From: DAONDQ01 sp035402645
GTDB taxonomy: Bacteria; Cloacimonadota; Cloacimonadia; Cloacimonadales; DAONDQ01
Direction of reading: 5' to 3'
Assembly (NCBI GenBank): GCA_035402645.1
Contig: DAONDQ010000004.1
Span: forward strand, 1-64,000
Length of the DNA stretch: 64,000 nt
Of this stretch, positions 16,024 through 23,829 are shown in pieces. The position numbers and the translations under genes were made by a program. The notes beneath the pieces were generated by a model, which made no database searches, had not been told where the DNA came from, and saw nothing but the letters and a program-made list of their open reading frames with translations. The first letter of the stretch is position 1. Every line of letters starts with the position of its first letter.

Positions 16024-17193
16024 CTATCGCGCTCGCGTCATGGTATCTAACCATTTATCATTGTCCGATGGCGCAATCATGCAACTGTTAATTAACATTT
16101 CGCACTGGTTCACCGAAGCTAATTCGGGGTTCACTTCGAACTCGCTGAGCGTATGCTTGAAAAACATCTTCTTGAGCCTTTCGTCGTCGAGAGCCAGTAT
16201 ACTCCACAAGTATATATACTTCTCCATCAGAGATTTTTGGAAGTCCTTACCGACACCCATACGGAAACTGGCGATTCGTATCTCCGGCATAAGGGATTGT
16301 GCAATCACGAGTTCCTCATACTCCGAAGCCGACATCATTCCCCTATCCCTTAATTGCTTACAACAGAGTTGATCAATACCGCAGTATATCTCGTCACCCA
16401 CTTCCGCGCCGAGTGCCCAAGCATAGGTCACGACCTGTCCTGCCCATTCTTCGCTGACCGTTTCGAGGTTCAACATACCATTGACATTGATACCGCACAC
16501 GTTGTGATGCATATAATCTTTGTGTGCTTTATTGTGGTTCTTGGAATGTGCGCCAATCGTTTCATCCCAACCATCACGTAACACACTATACCCTTTCTTT
16601 GGACTTGTTGTCGATGCGCTCATGAAGCCATTGACTTTCCAATCGAGGATGAACGTCGCGATTTTGTTGCCATCGGACGCGCAAGCGGTTTGGAAACAAA
16701 GATCGGGCTTACCTAACAATGGTACGCCGTGCATAGTTCGCGTGACCGTTTTCTCCATTTTAATTGATCCCTCAATCGCCTTGCCCATATCCATAGCTAA
16801 CGATGCCAAAGCACCGGATTGCATATAGCAACGGAAGGCGTATCGACCGGCATTAACAAGGAACTCTCTGTTCCTTACACTATGACTCGCTTCGACCTGC
16901 GTAGTAAGCATAGTTTCGAGGTCGTATTCCGTGCCCGCGGATTTCCCAATCAGTTTCTCGTAAAGCCACGACTTCGCGAACGCATCGAACGACGATCCCA
17001 CGCCCATAGGAACGGTCTGCGGAATCTTCTCCGGCGGATTAGCACAAATCCTTTGGAGGAAGAACTCGTCGGGATACTTGTAGAACTGATTGACCGACGT
17101 AGGGGATAGGAATTTAGGTCGACGAAGCGGTGGCACTTCCCCGTAAATCGGCTTGAATATTAAAGTCTTTCCATCATGTGTTCGGTAATTCAT
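16024..17193 (-). CDS. PD-(D/E)XK nuclease, RecB/Cas4-like
   Basis: 389 aa. The nuclease signature GKPDLCF (about residue 162) followed by FILDWKVNGF (about 180) gives the D...DxK catalytic pattern of RecB-family exonucleases. An early SPTSVNQFYKYPDEFFLQR segment resembles the start of PD-(D/E)XK superfamily proteins of the AddB/Cas4 group. No Cys set for an Fe-S cluster is obvious. Probably processes DNA ends in phage recombination or degrades host DNA. Last gene of the operon. Curiously the N-terminus has FKPIYG (residues 13-18), close to the FKPVYD tag of the virion proteins. Confidence 0.85.
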   Translation of the reverse strand: MNYRTHDGKTLIFKPIYGEVPPLRRPKFLSPTSVNQFYKYPDEFFLQRICANPPEKIPQTVPMGVGSSFDAFAKSWLYEKLIGKSAGTEYDLETMLTTQVEASHSVRNREFLVNAGRYAFRCYMQSGALASLAMDMGKAIEGSIKMEKTVTRTMHGVPLLGKPDLCFQTACASDGNKIATFILDWKVNGFMSASTTSPKKGYSVLRDGWDETIGAHSKNHNKAHKDYMHHNVCGINVNGMLNLETVSEEWAGQVVTYAWALGAEVGDEIYCGIDQLCCKQLRDRGMMSASEYEELVIAQSLMPEIRIASFRMGVGKDFQKSLMEKYIYLWSILALDDERLKKMFFKHTLSEFEVNPELASVNQCEMLINSCMIAPSDNDKWLDTMTRAR

Positions 17194-17398
17194 TTCTCTC
17201 CTTTAATTGTTTCTCTATATCGATTAAACACGCTTCCATGCTTTCCATTTGGTAAGCCATGACACCCTCACCCACTCCGATATTAACATACATGGTGTAG
17301 GTGATTCGTTTATCACCATACATACATTTGTCGACGGAGAAGAAATCATGCTTACCTGCCAATTTCCTCAGCTTCGCTAATGCTTGTTTCTGTGTCAT
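17174..17398 (-). CDS. Hypothetical small protein
   Basis: 74 aa. Overlaps the nuclease start by 20 nt and the preceding stop by 4 nt (ATGA). Pattern helix (QKQALAKLRKLAGKH), two strands around YGDKRITYTMYVNIG, then helix (MESMEACLIDIEKQLKE). This layout is common among short phage proteins of unknown role that sit next to recombination genes. No catalytic motif. Confidence 0.8.
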   Translation of the reverse strand: MTQKQALAKLRKLAGKHDFFSVDKCMYGDKRITYTMYVNIGVGEGVMAYQMESMEACLIDIEKQLKERNELPNT

Positions 17399-17607
17399 TT
17401 ACCGCTTTCCTCATTTAATGATAATACAATGCGATGTCCTTCCTCATTGTATATCTGTTTAACTTGTACTGGCGGAACAATCATTATTCCGTCGATGGTA
17501 TAAGCGCGACCTTTGAACTCCACCAAGATAGGAATCTTGATGTCATCGAGGTTGCGCTTCGATTCACGAATCCTTCTAATCTCTTCAACTAATTCACGAT
17601 CATTCAT
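17395..17607 (-). CDS. Hypothetical small protein
   Basis: 70 aa from ATG 17607, chosen because it forms an ATGA overlap with the previous gene and has GGGAGAGAAAGAA upstream. Helical, charged N-terminus (ELVEEIRRIRESKRNLDD) followed by a beta-rich part (KIPILVEFKGRAYTIDGIMIVPP). No known domain. Confidence 0.75.
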   Translation of the reverse strand: MNDRELVEEIRRIRESKRNLDDIKIPILVEFKGRAYTIDGIMIVPPVQVKQIYNEEGHRIVLSLNEESGK

Positions 17608-17792
17608 TTCTTTCTCTCCCATATTTTATCTTGACAACTCTGACATATTCCGCTAATCTTGAACTCCTTAACGGATAACTCATCTTCGAAATCCTTGGCT
17701 TCGACCTTGTTGTGGCACAGTGGACAGTTTCCCATCTCAATCTGTTCCAGTTCCTTCACGAAGCCAACCTTCTTCATGATTTCTTTATTCAC
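17604..17792 (-). CDS. Zinc-ribbon small protein
   Basis: 62 aa with CPLCHNK (about residues 23-29) and CQSCQDK (50-56), a four-Cys zinc ribbon. Start taken as GTG 17792, which has AAGGAG 10 nt upstream; ATG at 17777 is an alternative giving 57 aa. Such ribbons in phage early operons often bind nucleic acid or host polymerase, but the partner is unknown. Confidence 0.75.
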   Translation of the reverse strand: MNKEIMKKVGFVKELEQIEMGNCPLCHNKVEAKDFEDELSVKEFKISGICQSCQDKIWERKK

Positions 17793-17943
17793 GTGTACCC
17801 ATCTCCTTGTTTATTTTGACACATTCATCCTGTACTACCCAATGCCATATTCCTTTAATCGGATCGAAAGGAATATAGTTATCTCGCGCCCACTGACGAT
17901 ATTCTTTTTCTTCTTCGATTGTCAAATCTTTATATAGTTTCAT
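17785..17943 (-). CDS. Small conserved-type phage protein
   Basis: 52 aa, beginning MKLYKDLTIEEEKEYRQWAR, then GIWHWVVQDECVKIN. The pattern of an E-rich helix, QWARDNY and a later WH-V-ECxxxN element is one I recognise from short uncharacterised proteins of many phages. ATGA overlap with the upstream gene; the downstream GTG start is within its last codons. Function unknown. Confidence 0.75.
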   Translation of the reverse strand: MKLYKDLTIEEEKEYRQWARDNYIPFDPIKGIWHWVVQDECVKINKEMGTRE

Positions 17944-18125
17944 TTGATTTCCTTTACCTCATAGAGTTTGCCATCGTAAATGATAGCACGAATCATGTTC
18001 TTGTTTTCCAACGCTTTGATTCGACGATCATGCTTCACTAAGGTAGCAATAAGTAGTACAATAAAGAACGATACCACTATAGCTATCAGAATGAAAAACA
18101 AATCAACTTTGTGTATTGTGATCAT
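17940..18125 (-). CDS. Small membrane protein
   Basis: 61 aa from ATG 18125 (ATGA overlap with the gene upstream; GGGTGATGAA precedes). One clear membrane span (LFFILIAIVVSFFIVLLIATLV, split here at LIAIVV for reference; residues about 9-30) with the basic side KHDRRIK after it, so the C-terminus is probably cytoplasmic. C-terminal 20 residues form short strands (IRAIIYDGKLYEV). Unknown function; candidates are exclusion or lysis control. Confidence 0.75.
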   Translation of the reverse strand: MITIHKVDLFFILIAIVVSFFIVLLIATLVKHDRRIKALENKNMIRAIIYDGKLYEVKEIK

Positions 18126-18292
18126 TTCATCACCCATTCTATTTGTTTGTTTTCAATCATTTGTGTATATTCGCCAATGCTATGAAATATTATTCCAATA
18201 GCAATATACTTATAACCGATCTGAACCATATGTCTACTTTTAAAATAAAAGAATTTGCATGGTGGTTTTGAAATATCAATAAAAAATGTCAT
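18122..18292 (-). CDS. Small hydrophobic protein
   Basis: 56 aa, beginning MTFFIDISKPPCKFFYFKSR, with a moderately hydrophobic middle (MVQIGYKYIAIGIIFHSIG, residues 22-40). Strong GGAGGAAGA directly before the ATG; both ends overlap neighbours by ATGA, so it fits the operon. It may be peripheral to or span the membrane weakly. No family recognised. Confidence 0.7.
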   Translation of the reverse strand: MTFFIDISKPPCKFFYFKSRHMVQIGYKYIAIGIIFHSIGEYTQMIENKQIEWVMK

Positions 18293-19311
18293 TCTTCCTC
18301 CATGTAAGGTCTATGATACCTTGCTTCCTTTGGAACGCCATCAACTGTCAGTTCACGATACCGGAAAGTAATCTTCTTTCCTAACGGGAAATGAGGACTA
18401 ATACCCACACATTTATATCCGGGAATCATATCCTCATTTGGATGAAAGGTTCTTTCCGCATCGGTCATGCCACTCAACTCGAAGCTCTTGCCATGCCAAC
18501 CTATGACTAATGCACCAATCATACCTAACATCTTGCCTGTCTTGCCTTCCTTACCGGCGATGTATCCGGTAACGTATCCTTCATCATCTTTCCAAGGTTT
18601 GATTTTAAGTATGGTATTGCATCGTTTCGCCATCCATACATCGTAACTTGCCCTAAGCATTAGACCTTCACCGCCTTTATCGCAAACCTCTTTCAATGCT
18701 TGATTGATGTTGGTAGTGCTGAGGTTCGTGTAGTCCACCAAGCAGATGTTACCATTCCAATTAATTCCGCTTAGTCTCTCATAGGTCGCTCCGAATGTAC
18801 TACTTTGGCATAGTTCCTTGATTCCCAAATCACGCCAATAGGATTCAGCTTGGACAGGAATTATCACATCCGTCTTGCTGATGACTCTCGGCTCAAGGAA
18901 GTAACGAACCATAGGCGCACCGAACACCATCAAGTTGATTCGTTCCCAATTCTTGATGTCCTGTTCGGTGTAGTCGAGCCTCTTGGTTATGCTCATACAT
19001 TCTTGGAACTGTCCTCGACCGAGGTACAACTCACCTTCGAGAAGATAAGGATGTTGCATCAGTTGCTCGATGATGAAAGGCGGAGCAGTTATAACCTTCC
19101 CCAAGGAAGACCATAGTCCAGTGCTAATCATCTCGCGCTTATCCTTCTTAGTATTCGCCCATGTTACATTCTTCGCGGGCATACCCACAGTGACGCCACC
19201 ATCCCAAATGAAGTACCTACCATCTAGCTTTTCGCTGATGTACCAATCACTCGGATTGATAATGTGCTTCTTTGGATCGTAGACGTGTGCTTTATGTATG
19301 AACTCAGCCAT
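18289..19311 (-). CDS. ATP-dependent DNA ligase
   Basis: 340 aa from ATG 19311, preceded by AGGAGG. The nucleotidyltransferase motif I is SEKLDGR with adenylated Lys at about residue 28; motif III is LEGELYLG, motif IV EGLMLR and motif V LKIKPWKDDEGYV, followed by an OB-fold domain (about 240-335). It seals nicks during phage replication and repair. Length fits phage ATP-dependent ligases. An upstream in-frame extension lacks a ribosome site and is not used. Confidence 0.92.
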   Translation of the reverse strand: MAEFIHKAHVYDPKKHIINPSDWYISEKLDGRYFIWDGGVTVGMPAKNVTWANTKKDKREMISTGLWSSLGKVITAPPFIIEQLMQHPYLLEGELYLGRGQFQECMSITKRLDYTEQDIKNWERINLMVFGAPMVRYFLEPRVISKTDVIIPVQAESYWRDLGIKELCQSSTFGATYERLSGINWNGNICLVDYTNLSTTNINQALKEVCDKGGEGLMLRASYDVWMAKRCNTILKIKPWKDDEGYVTGYIAGKEGKTGKMLGMIGALVIGWHGKSFELSGMTDAERTFHPNEDMIPGYKCVGISPHFPLGKKITFRYRELTVDGVPKEARYHRPYMEEE

Positions 19312-19561
19312 TTGAATCGTCCTCCTGTATTGGTAAATTCTCTTGTTCAAGTTGATCGAGTATATCACCCTCGTCTCGTATACGCACACTCATGTAATCG
19401 TGTTCGCACCCGCACTCACAACAAACCTGTATTTCATCAACTTCATCTTGTGCATATATAGGAGTAACTGATTCGTCATCGATGTCCACATTCTTAGGCA
19501 GACAACCAATACAATACACGTCGCCATTCCAAGTTACCGCATCGAATTCGAATAGCATCAT
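19304..19561 (-). CDS. Cys-rich small protein
   Basis: 85 aa from ATG 19561 (ATGA overlap, GGGAGTCTGAAACC upstream). Holds CIGC (about residues 17-20) and CCECGCEHD (about 48-56), enough for one or two zinc sites, and an acidic tail (DQLEQENLPIQEDD). Early FDAVTWNGDVYC resembles small proteins seen in other phages. Probably a zinc-binding protein of unknown partner. Confidence 0.75.
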   Translation of the reverse strand: MMLFEFDAVTWNGDVYCIGCLPKNVDIDDESVTPIYAQDEVDEIQVCCECGCEHDYMSVRIRDEGDILDQLEQENLPIQEDDSNG

Positions 19562-19833
19562 GGTTTCAGACTCCCAATTAATGCTTGCTTCTTCATGCAT
19601 GGTTCGCACTTGTAGATGTAGATGTCGCCCATTTCACCTTTTCTTACATAGAGTTTCATCTTCTCTCCACAAGTCTTACAGATTTGGCAATCACTCGAAA
19701 CCATCCTGCATTTCTTGTACTTCTTGCCCGAACCACATGGACACAATGAGTTACGACCTATGTTTGCTTCGTTGAATACCATAGGCTGACCATCGTTGTG
19801 CCAGTGTCTTACCATTCTACCCTTCTTTGACAT
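19558..19833 (-). CDS. SEC-C motif zinc protein
   Basis: 91 aa from ATG 19833. Contains GRNSLCPCGSGKKYKKC (about residues 26-42), a textbook SEC-C zinc-binding motif as at the SecA C-terminus, then a second ribbon CQICKTCGEK...CEPCMKK. SEC-C modules bind zinc and dock on other proteins; here it may bind a host factor. The start overlaps the previous gene by 17 nt. Confidence 0.8.
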   Translation of the reverse strand: MSKKGRMVRHWHNDGQPMVFNEANIGRNSLCPCGSGKKYKKCRMVSSDCQICKTCGEKMKLYVRKGEMGDIYIYKCEPCMKKQALIGSLKP

Positions 19834-20059
19834 CTGTTTTGATCCTTTCATCTTTGAAATCGTCACATATTATTTCGGCATGGCACAGACTTAACTGTAC
19901 TCTGCCCGTATTGGGTGATTCATGTGGCTCTAAGAATAGAGGACACCAATCACCACAACATCCGCCATCCTTATCATAAGGACAGGCTTGCTTTTTAAAT
20001 GTTCCGGCTCTCTTAATGAATAGAAAGCCATCACTACTGATTTTGCAATCCATCTTCAT
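19817..20059 (-). CDS. Cys-rich small protein
   Basis: 80 aa. ATGA overlap with the upstream gene. A Cys cluster CPYDKDGGCCGDWCPLF (residues 26-42) and two later Cys (LCHAEIIC) suggest metal binding. The C-x6-CC-x2-WC-P-LF pattern is common in uncharacterised phage proteins. Function unknown. Confidence 0.75.
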   Translation of the reverse strand: MKMDCKISSDGFLFIKRAGTFKKQACPYDKDGGCCGDWCPLFLEPHESPNTGRVQLSLCHAEIICDDFKDERIKTDVKEG

Positions 20060-20439
20060 CGATTAGTTTGCTCCCTCATGGCATCTCTTGCCTGTTTGTG
20101 AATAATATCGTTATCCTCAATGTTTACAGGAGGATTATGATATTCGTTATTATCATTTGCCTTTGCCATCTTGTACTTGCATACCGGACACTGAAACAAA
20201 TCACCGCGATATGTAGTGAATCGGTCTACGAATACATTCATGCCTGTCTTGATGCACTGCAACTCATGTCCACATTCTGCACATATTAGCATATTCATTT
20301 TCTCCTTATGTTTTTCAATCCATTCTCGCAATTCCGTATACGCTTCCCATCTGCCCATAGCAGTTCGGGACATCTTACACGTCTTGCGCTCTATTTCGAT
20401 GTAGTTATCGAGATGTTGTATTAATGTCGTCACATCCAC
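20056..20439 (-). CDS. Zinc-ribbon protein
   Basis: 127 aa. N-terminal helices (TTLIQHLDNYIEIERKT, residues 4-20; TELREWIEKHKEK), then a zinc ribbon with CAECGHELQC (53-62) and CPVCKYKM (84-91), then a polar tail. Start taken as GTG 20439, which overlaps the preceding stop; GTG 20433 is an alternative. Likely nucleic-acid- or protein-binding; no closer assignment. Confidence 0.75.
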   Translation of the reverse strand: MDVTTLIQHLDNYIEIERKTCKMSRTAMGRWEAYTELREWIEKHKEKMNMLICAECGHELQCIKTGMNVFVDRFTTYRGDLFQCPVCKYKMAKANDNNEYHNPPVNIEDNDIIHKQARDAMREQTNR

Positions 20440-20744
20440 CTAACTATATCTATTACATCAGCGATTGTCAAATCAGTGTCCTTGTTCTCGTCCTTCTCGG
20501 CATCGTAACCCACAAAGAGTCCATTACCGGCGAATGGCTGAGGACAACCCACTATCATGAAGGTACTCTCCACCTTCTTGCAATAGCCTTCTTCATCAAC
20601 CCATAGTGTGCTTTCGGAGATAGTAGTAGCGACCTCAATCAAACTACATCCGATGTGCTTGTAGCAATCCTCCAAGAAGTTCTTATCACTTACTTGGACT
20701 TCACGAATAGTTCTTTCTTTGGAATTGATTAGTATGGCTCTCAT
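20430..20744 (-). CDS. DUF3846-like protein
   Basis: 104 aa. The order of elements (RAILINSKERTIREVQV, a helix, IGCSLIEVA, LWVDEEGYCKK, a PFAGNGLFVGYD turn) matches the general layout of DUF3846 proteins in phages and plasmids, which have no proven function. ATGA overlap with the upstream gene. The family call is from pattern only. Confidence 0.7.
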   Translation of the reverse strand: MRAILINSKERTIREVQVSDKNFLEDCYKHIGCSLIEVATTISESTLWVDEEGYCKKVESTFMIVGCPQPFAGNGLFVGYDAEKDENKDTDLTIADVIDIVRWM

Positions 20745-20938
20745 GTTATTCCCCTCCTTTTAATGAATACATCAATCACTTCGATCTGCTTCTCAAGGTT
20801 TGTCATACAAACTGTATCAGCGATTTCCCTGTTGGTCATCTCTTTCAGTTCGTCGACCTTGTCCTGCTTCTTCTTGCGAAGATCCTTTAATGCCTTCGCT
20901 GGCATTACCATCATCTGATTGTCCATTCCTTCACTCAT
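20741..20938 (-). CDS. Small helical protein
   Basis: 65 aa from ATG 20938, chosen for GGGAG upstream and ATGA overlap with the hidden 57-aa gene. Entirely helical and charged (KALKDLRKKKQDKVDELKEM), with a C-terminal helix LEKQIEVIDVFIKRR. Coiled-coil-like; unknown role. Confidence 0.75.
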   Translation of the reverse strand: MSEGMDNQMMVMPAKALKDLRKKKQDKVDELKEMTNREIADTVCMTNLEKQIEVIDVFIKRRGIT

Positions 20939-21108
20939 AACACACTCCCTTTTATATAAATTTGACCGTTCTTTAAGAACTCCATATCTTTTCCGTCCCG
21001 TATTCTTCGAGCGTGAGTCCAACTTATCTTGATGAACTCATCACCATTCTGCGTTATATCGAAGAACCGCCTATTGATTGGTAAATCCTTGAAGGGTACT
21101 TTCCTCAT
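20935..21108 (-). CDS. Small hypothetical protein
   Basis: 57 aa, beginning MRKVPFKDLPINRRFFDITQ and containing FIKISWTHARRIRDG. Its ATG overlaps the stop of the sigma-like gene (ATGA) and its stop overlaps the next ATG. The opening, FKDLP followed by a short strand and a conserved W, is typical of short phage proteins related in pattern to small beta-barrels. Function unknown. Confidence 0.75.
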   Translation of the reverse strand: MRKVPFKDLPINRRFFDITQNGDEFIKISWTHARRIRDGKDMEFLKNGQIYIKGSVL

Positions 21109-21767
21109 GATTCGATATCCCTCAATATTCGCCTAAGTTTCTCCATCAACTCTGTCTTGACTTGATGAATGTACTGTTGGCTGACTTTTATTTCTGCTCC
21201 GATTTCCGAATCAGTGAAGCCACATACCTTACCATGTAATACGTGCAACTCCACCTTATTCAGCTTCGATTCGATAATCTCAGCTATGTCGGAATACATA
21301 TACTCCGTGACCAACTCCGGACTCTCATTGAAGTTCTGATAATCAATGAACTTGTATTTCAATTCCTCTTCGCGATTGAGTTTCTTGAGCATCCTATACC
21401 ACCACTGTGGAACAGGTACTACACTTAGATTGGCGCGGTGTGTCTGAACTCGTCCCCTTATACATTTCGCTATATACTGGATATAGTTTCGATGAGGAAG
21501 TTCCTCTAACTTATTCACGCACTCCACAAGACACTCCACTGCCACTGAATATTCATCTTTGGTTTTCCTACCAATCTTCTTAGCTAATGGTAGGAGGTCT
21601 AATATAATTTGTTCATGCTTTCCCATGATTAGCAAATCATATATTCCGTTATTATCCAAAGATCCTCCATCCGATGTAGGAGATGAAGCTGATGAGCCAC
21701 ACTGCCCAGATACAGAAGGCGACTCTGCCAACTGTTCTGCCGATTGAACGACGCTTGTACTTTCCAT
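21105..21767 (-). CDS. Sigma-70-like factor
   Basis: 220 aa. Residues about 50-120 follow the layout of sigma region 2 (ILDLLPLAKKIGRK, then a helix, HRNYIQYIAKCIRGRV, then VVPVPQWW at the region 2/3 boundary). The C-terminal 50 residues form a region 4-type helix-turn-helix (VCGFTDSEIGAEIKVSQQYI). An N-terminal Ser/Gly-rich tail (1-45) is unusual. It would direct host RNA polymerase to phage promoters such as the TTGTT-N17-TATAGT class seen in this window. Start follows GGGGTGCGTAGTGAATT, a rather long spacer. Confidence 0.75.
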   Translation of the reverse strand: MESTSVVQSAEQLAESPSVSGQCGSSASSPTSDGGSLDNNGIYDLLIMGKHEQIILDLLPLAKKIGRKTKDEYSVAVECLVECVNKLEELPHRNYIQYIAKCIRGRVQTHRANLSVVPVPQWWYRMLKKLNREEELKYKFIDYQNFNESPELVTEYMYSDIAEIIESKLNKVELHVLHGKVCGFTDSEIGAEIKVSQQYIHQVKTELMEKLRRILRDIES

Positions 21768-21790
21768 AATTCACTACGCACCCCTTTTTA

Positions 21791-22153
21791 TTAAAAATTT
21801 GGACTTACTATTACTTCCGCTCCACATTTACAACGATAACTGTAATTCGCATCAGCTTCCACGCGCTTCTTAATCTTGCACAGTGGACACATGACCGTTT
21901 GTATTCCCGATTCCACAATCTCTTCTAAGGAATCGCAAGCCACGGCATTAACTGTTGAATAGTTATTAATTATGCTTGGCTTACCTTGTATGATTCGCTT
22001 CGAACCTACTGTCCAATCGCCATGTGAGGTCATACAATCTTCGCACATGTTTGCCCAAGTGGATCGACCACTCATACGGGCATCATATATTCCCGGCTTC
22101 TTACCGCATATATCGCAGTTGGGAATTGATTCAACATAAATGTCTTTAATCAT
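21791..22153 (-). CDS. Double zinc-finger protein
   Basis: 120 aa from ATG 22153 (GGGGTGTAAA upstream, ATGA overlap). Two four-Cys sites: CDICGKK...CEDC near residues 13-38 and CPLCKIKK...CKCG near 89-112, with a beta-rich linker. The first half (GIYDARMSGRSTWANMCEDC) has the look of phage proteins that carry a treble-clef-like finger. Probably nucleic-acid- or protein-binding. Confidence 0.8.
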   Translation of the reverse strand: MIKDIYVESIPNCDICGKKPGIYDARMSGRSTWANMCEDCMTSHGDWTVGSKRIIQGKPSIINNYSTVNAVACDSLEEIVESGIQTVMCPLCKIKKRVEADANYSYRCKCGAEVIVSPNF

Positions 22154-22335
22154 TTTACACCCCAAAATGTTTTAAAGTGCATAGATTGCCTTACGTATTT
22201 AGCTTGCTTGTTACTCTTTATTGTGAAATACGGAGCATTATTATTTGAGCAAGTTATGCATCGACCATCATGTCCATAGTGGCTCTTATGCTTACGGAGA
22301 TGACTTATTAGTTGTAGATGCTTGGAAGTAATCAT
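22150..22335 (-). CDS. Small basic protein
   Basis: 61 aa, strongly basic with many His and Lys (HLQLISHLRKHKSHYGHDGR), one CITC pair and a second basic part (SNKQAKYVRQSMHFK). The His/Cys spacing could bind one metal ion. Overlaps both neighbours by 4 nt. No family recognised. Confidence 0.7.
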   Translation of the reverse strand: MITSKHLQLISHLRKHKSHYGHDGRCITCSNNNAPYFTIKSNKQAKYVRQSMHFKTFWGVK

Positions 22336-22580
22336 TGAATACTCCTTATTCCTAATGACTTTAGGAAGTTGAAGACCTCTTCGCTAATCTCTTTGCCTTC
22401 CGTGAATACGAAGATGTCATCTTGGCTTACTAAATCACGGTCATTCTGAACACCAAGAGTTGGATCAGCATCAAGACTCTCATGAAACCATGCTTGAAAT
22501 GGTGTAGTGTGTTTGGATTTAACAATCCAAGTGAGAGTTCTATTGTGTCCGATTGATTCAAACACTAAATAATATTTCAT
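22332..22580 (-). CDS. Hypothetical protein
   Basis: 82 aa from ATG 22580 (GGAGCAGTTCAA upstream, ATGA overlap). Beta-rich start (KYYLVFESIGHNRTLTWIV), middle loop with acidic residues, C-terminal helix. Similar small proteins occur in other phage operons but I do not recognise a named family. Confidence 0.75.
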   Translation of the reverse strand: MKYYLVFESIGHNRTLTWIVKSKHTTPFQAWFHESLDADPTLGVQNDRDLVSQDDIFVFTEGKEISEEVFNFLKSLGIRSIQ

Positions 22581-22771
22581 TTGAACTGCTCCGGACACCC
22601 TTCATAGGGATTCCGTTCATGTCTTATTGCACCATCTACATCACTGCCATCATACCCATCAATGAATTCAATCACGATAGGGCGGTCACCATTCTTGATG
22701 GCTTCCATCATGCACTGCCGAGCGTTAGCAAGCCCTTGGGCATTACTAACCTTGATAACTTCCTTGTTCAT
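22577..22771 (-). CDS. Hypothetical protein
   Basis: 64 aa from ATG 22771, which follows GAGAGGTGCGTA, the recurring leader of this phage. An in-frame ATG at 22825, 1 nt after the upstream stop, would add 18 basic residues but has a poor ribosome site. Pattern: helix (AQGLANARQCMMEAIKNG), strand (RPIVIEFIDGYDG). No domain recognised. Confidence 0.7.
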   Translation of the reverse strand: MNKEVIKVSNAQGLANARQCMMEAIKNGDRPIVIEFIDGYDGSDVDGAIRHERNPYEGCPEQFK

Positions 22772-22826
22772 TACGCACCTCTCTTCTATTTTTGGTTTCT
22801 TTGACTTGCCTATATTCCAAGGCATT

Positions 22827-23255
22827 TTAGATAGTTTTAAAGACCTTCCCATAAGTTATGAACTCCTCTTTTGTAATCTCCTTAACGCCCGTAATCTCAA
22901 GTATCGCCTCACCAACATCGACTTTGGGTAGGCTACCAAGACTTTCGAGTTCAGTGTAGTCGTGTACTGATTCTCTCCAGTTTTCAATGGCGTCTCCGCA
23001 ATCCATAGCTTTGGTAATATAGAACACGTCGTGTGAACTGTTTTCGTTTTCATTTGGTGTATTCTGTTCGGTGATTAAATAGAACTTCTTAGGAGGCACT
23101 GCGATTACTGAATCGAGCTTCCAAGTTTCCTCATATATCTTTTCGCACTTGGTACACTTCAACTGACGAGTCATGGAGTCCTCTTCGTAATGATCATACT
23201 CGGATAGGACTTCCAGTTCATCGTTGCCACATTCGCATTTTTCTAATCTTTTCAT
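22827..23255 (-). CDS. Zinc-ribbon hypothetical protein
   Basis: 142 aa from ATG 23255 (GGAGGAATA upstream; its A overlaps the previous stop as TAATG). N-terminal zinc ribbon: CECGND (residues 6-11) and CTKCEK (33-38). The rest is mixed alpha/beta with an acidic stretch and no motif. In the leftward operon that starts at the regulatory region 23567-23829. Confidence 0.75.
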   Translation of the reverse strand: MKRLEKCECGNDELEVLSEYDHYEEDSMTRQLKCTKCEKIYEETWKLDSVIAVPPKKFYLITEQNTPNENENSSHDVFYITKAMDCGDAIENWRESVHDYTELESLGSLPKVDVGEAILEITGVKEITKEEFITYGKVFKTI

Positions 23256-23566
23256 TATTCCTCCAACAGTTCGATGAAGTTGCAATCATAGAGGCTTTCG
23301 TACATCTCCGGTGTGATGTCCATCACGTGCATGAGAAGTACCACAGTTAAATCATCTTCGTAGTTGCCTGTTGGCTTTCCTTCGGAATCCATTATGGGAG
23401 ATAGGTGTTGGTTGTATGCGTTCCATAATCCACGCCAATCATCCTTCTTACAAATCATGTGTTCGGTGACCTCAAGCGGAACTAAATCAGCGTTCTCCTG
23501 TGCTGAGTTTGTCGGCTTGACCATGTGATTCTTGAATCGGTTCTTGATTGTCAATAGCTTAGCCAT
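23255..23566 (-). CDS. Hypothetical protein, first gene of the operon segment
   Basis: 103 aa from ATG 23566, with AAAGGGATGATTCAA upstream. N-terminus basic (KLLTIKNRFKNHMVKP), the rest acidic and helical, ending in two Glu. No domain recognised. It is the first gene downstream (leftward) of the operator-like region at 23567-23829, so its expression is probably under control of those sites. Confidence 0.75.
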   Translation of the reverse strand: MAKLLTIKNRFKNHMVKPTNSAQENADLVPLEVTEHMICKKDDWRGLWNAYNQHLSPIMDSEGKPTGNYEDDLTVVLLMHVMDITPEMYESLYDCNFIELLEE

Positions 23567-23829
23567 TTGAATCATCCCTTTCATTTTGATTTTGATTTAC
23601 GATAATCATAATCTTGTTTCCGACCTTCCATTAGTATAACGAAAATTCGTTACAAAATTGTAATTAACCTTTATAATTTTTCCATATTTCGACATAATAT
23701 AATATAAAGCTATATTCAATATATACAAGCGGAAAACAAAAATAATTGAAAAATAATTAGTTACAAAATTGTAACTACATTTTACAACGAATTACAAAAT
23801 TGTAAGATTCAAGAATCCAATAATCATAA
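23567..23829 (-). promoter_or_regulatory. Intergenic control region with three TTACAAAATTGTAA palindromes
   Basis: 263 bp, AT-rich, no gene. Perfect palindromes TTACAAAATTGTAA at 23650-23663, 23761-23774 (16 bp with flanking G/C) and 23792-23805; a half-like site TTTTACAACGAA lies at about 23780. The two close copies are 31 bp apart, three helical turns. Minus-strand promoter candidates include TATTAT and TATAGC boxes between the palindromes (about 23690-23735). The 12-mer ATAATCATAATC flanks the block at 23602-23613 and 23820-23831. Likely operator/promoter of the leftward operon beginning at 23566. Confidence 0.65.
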
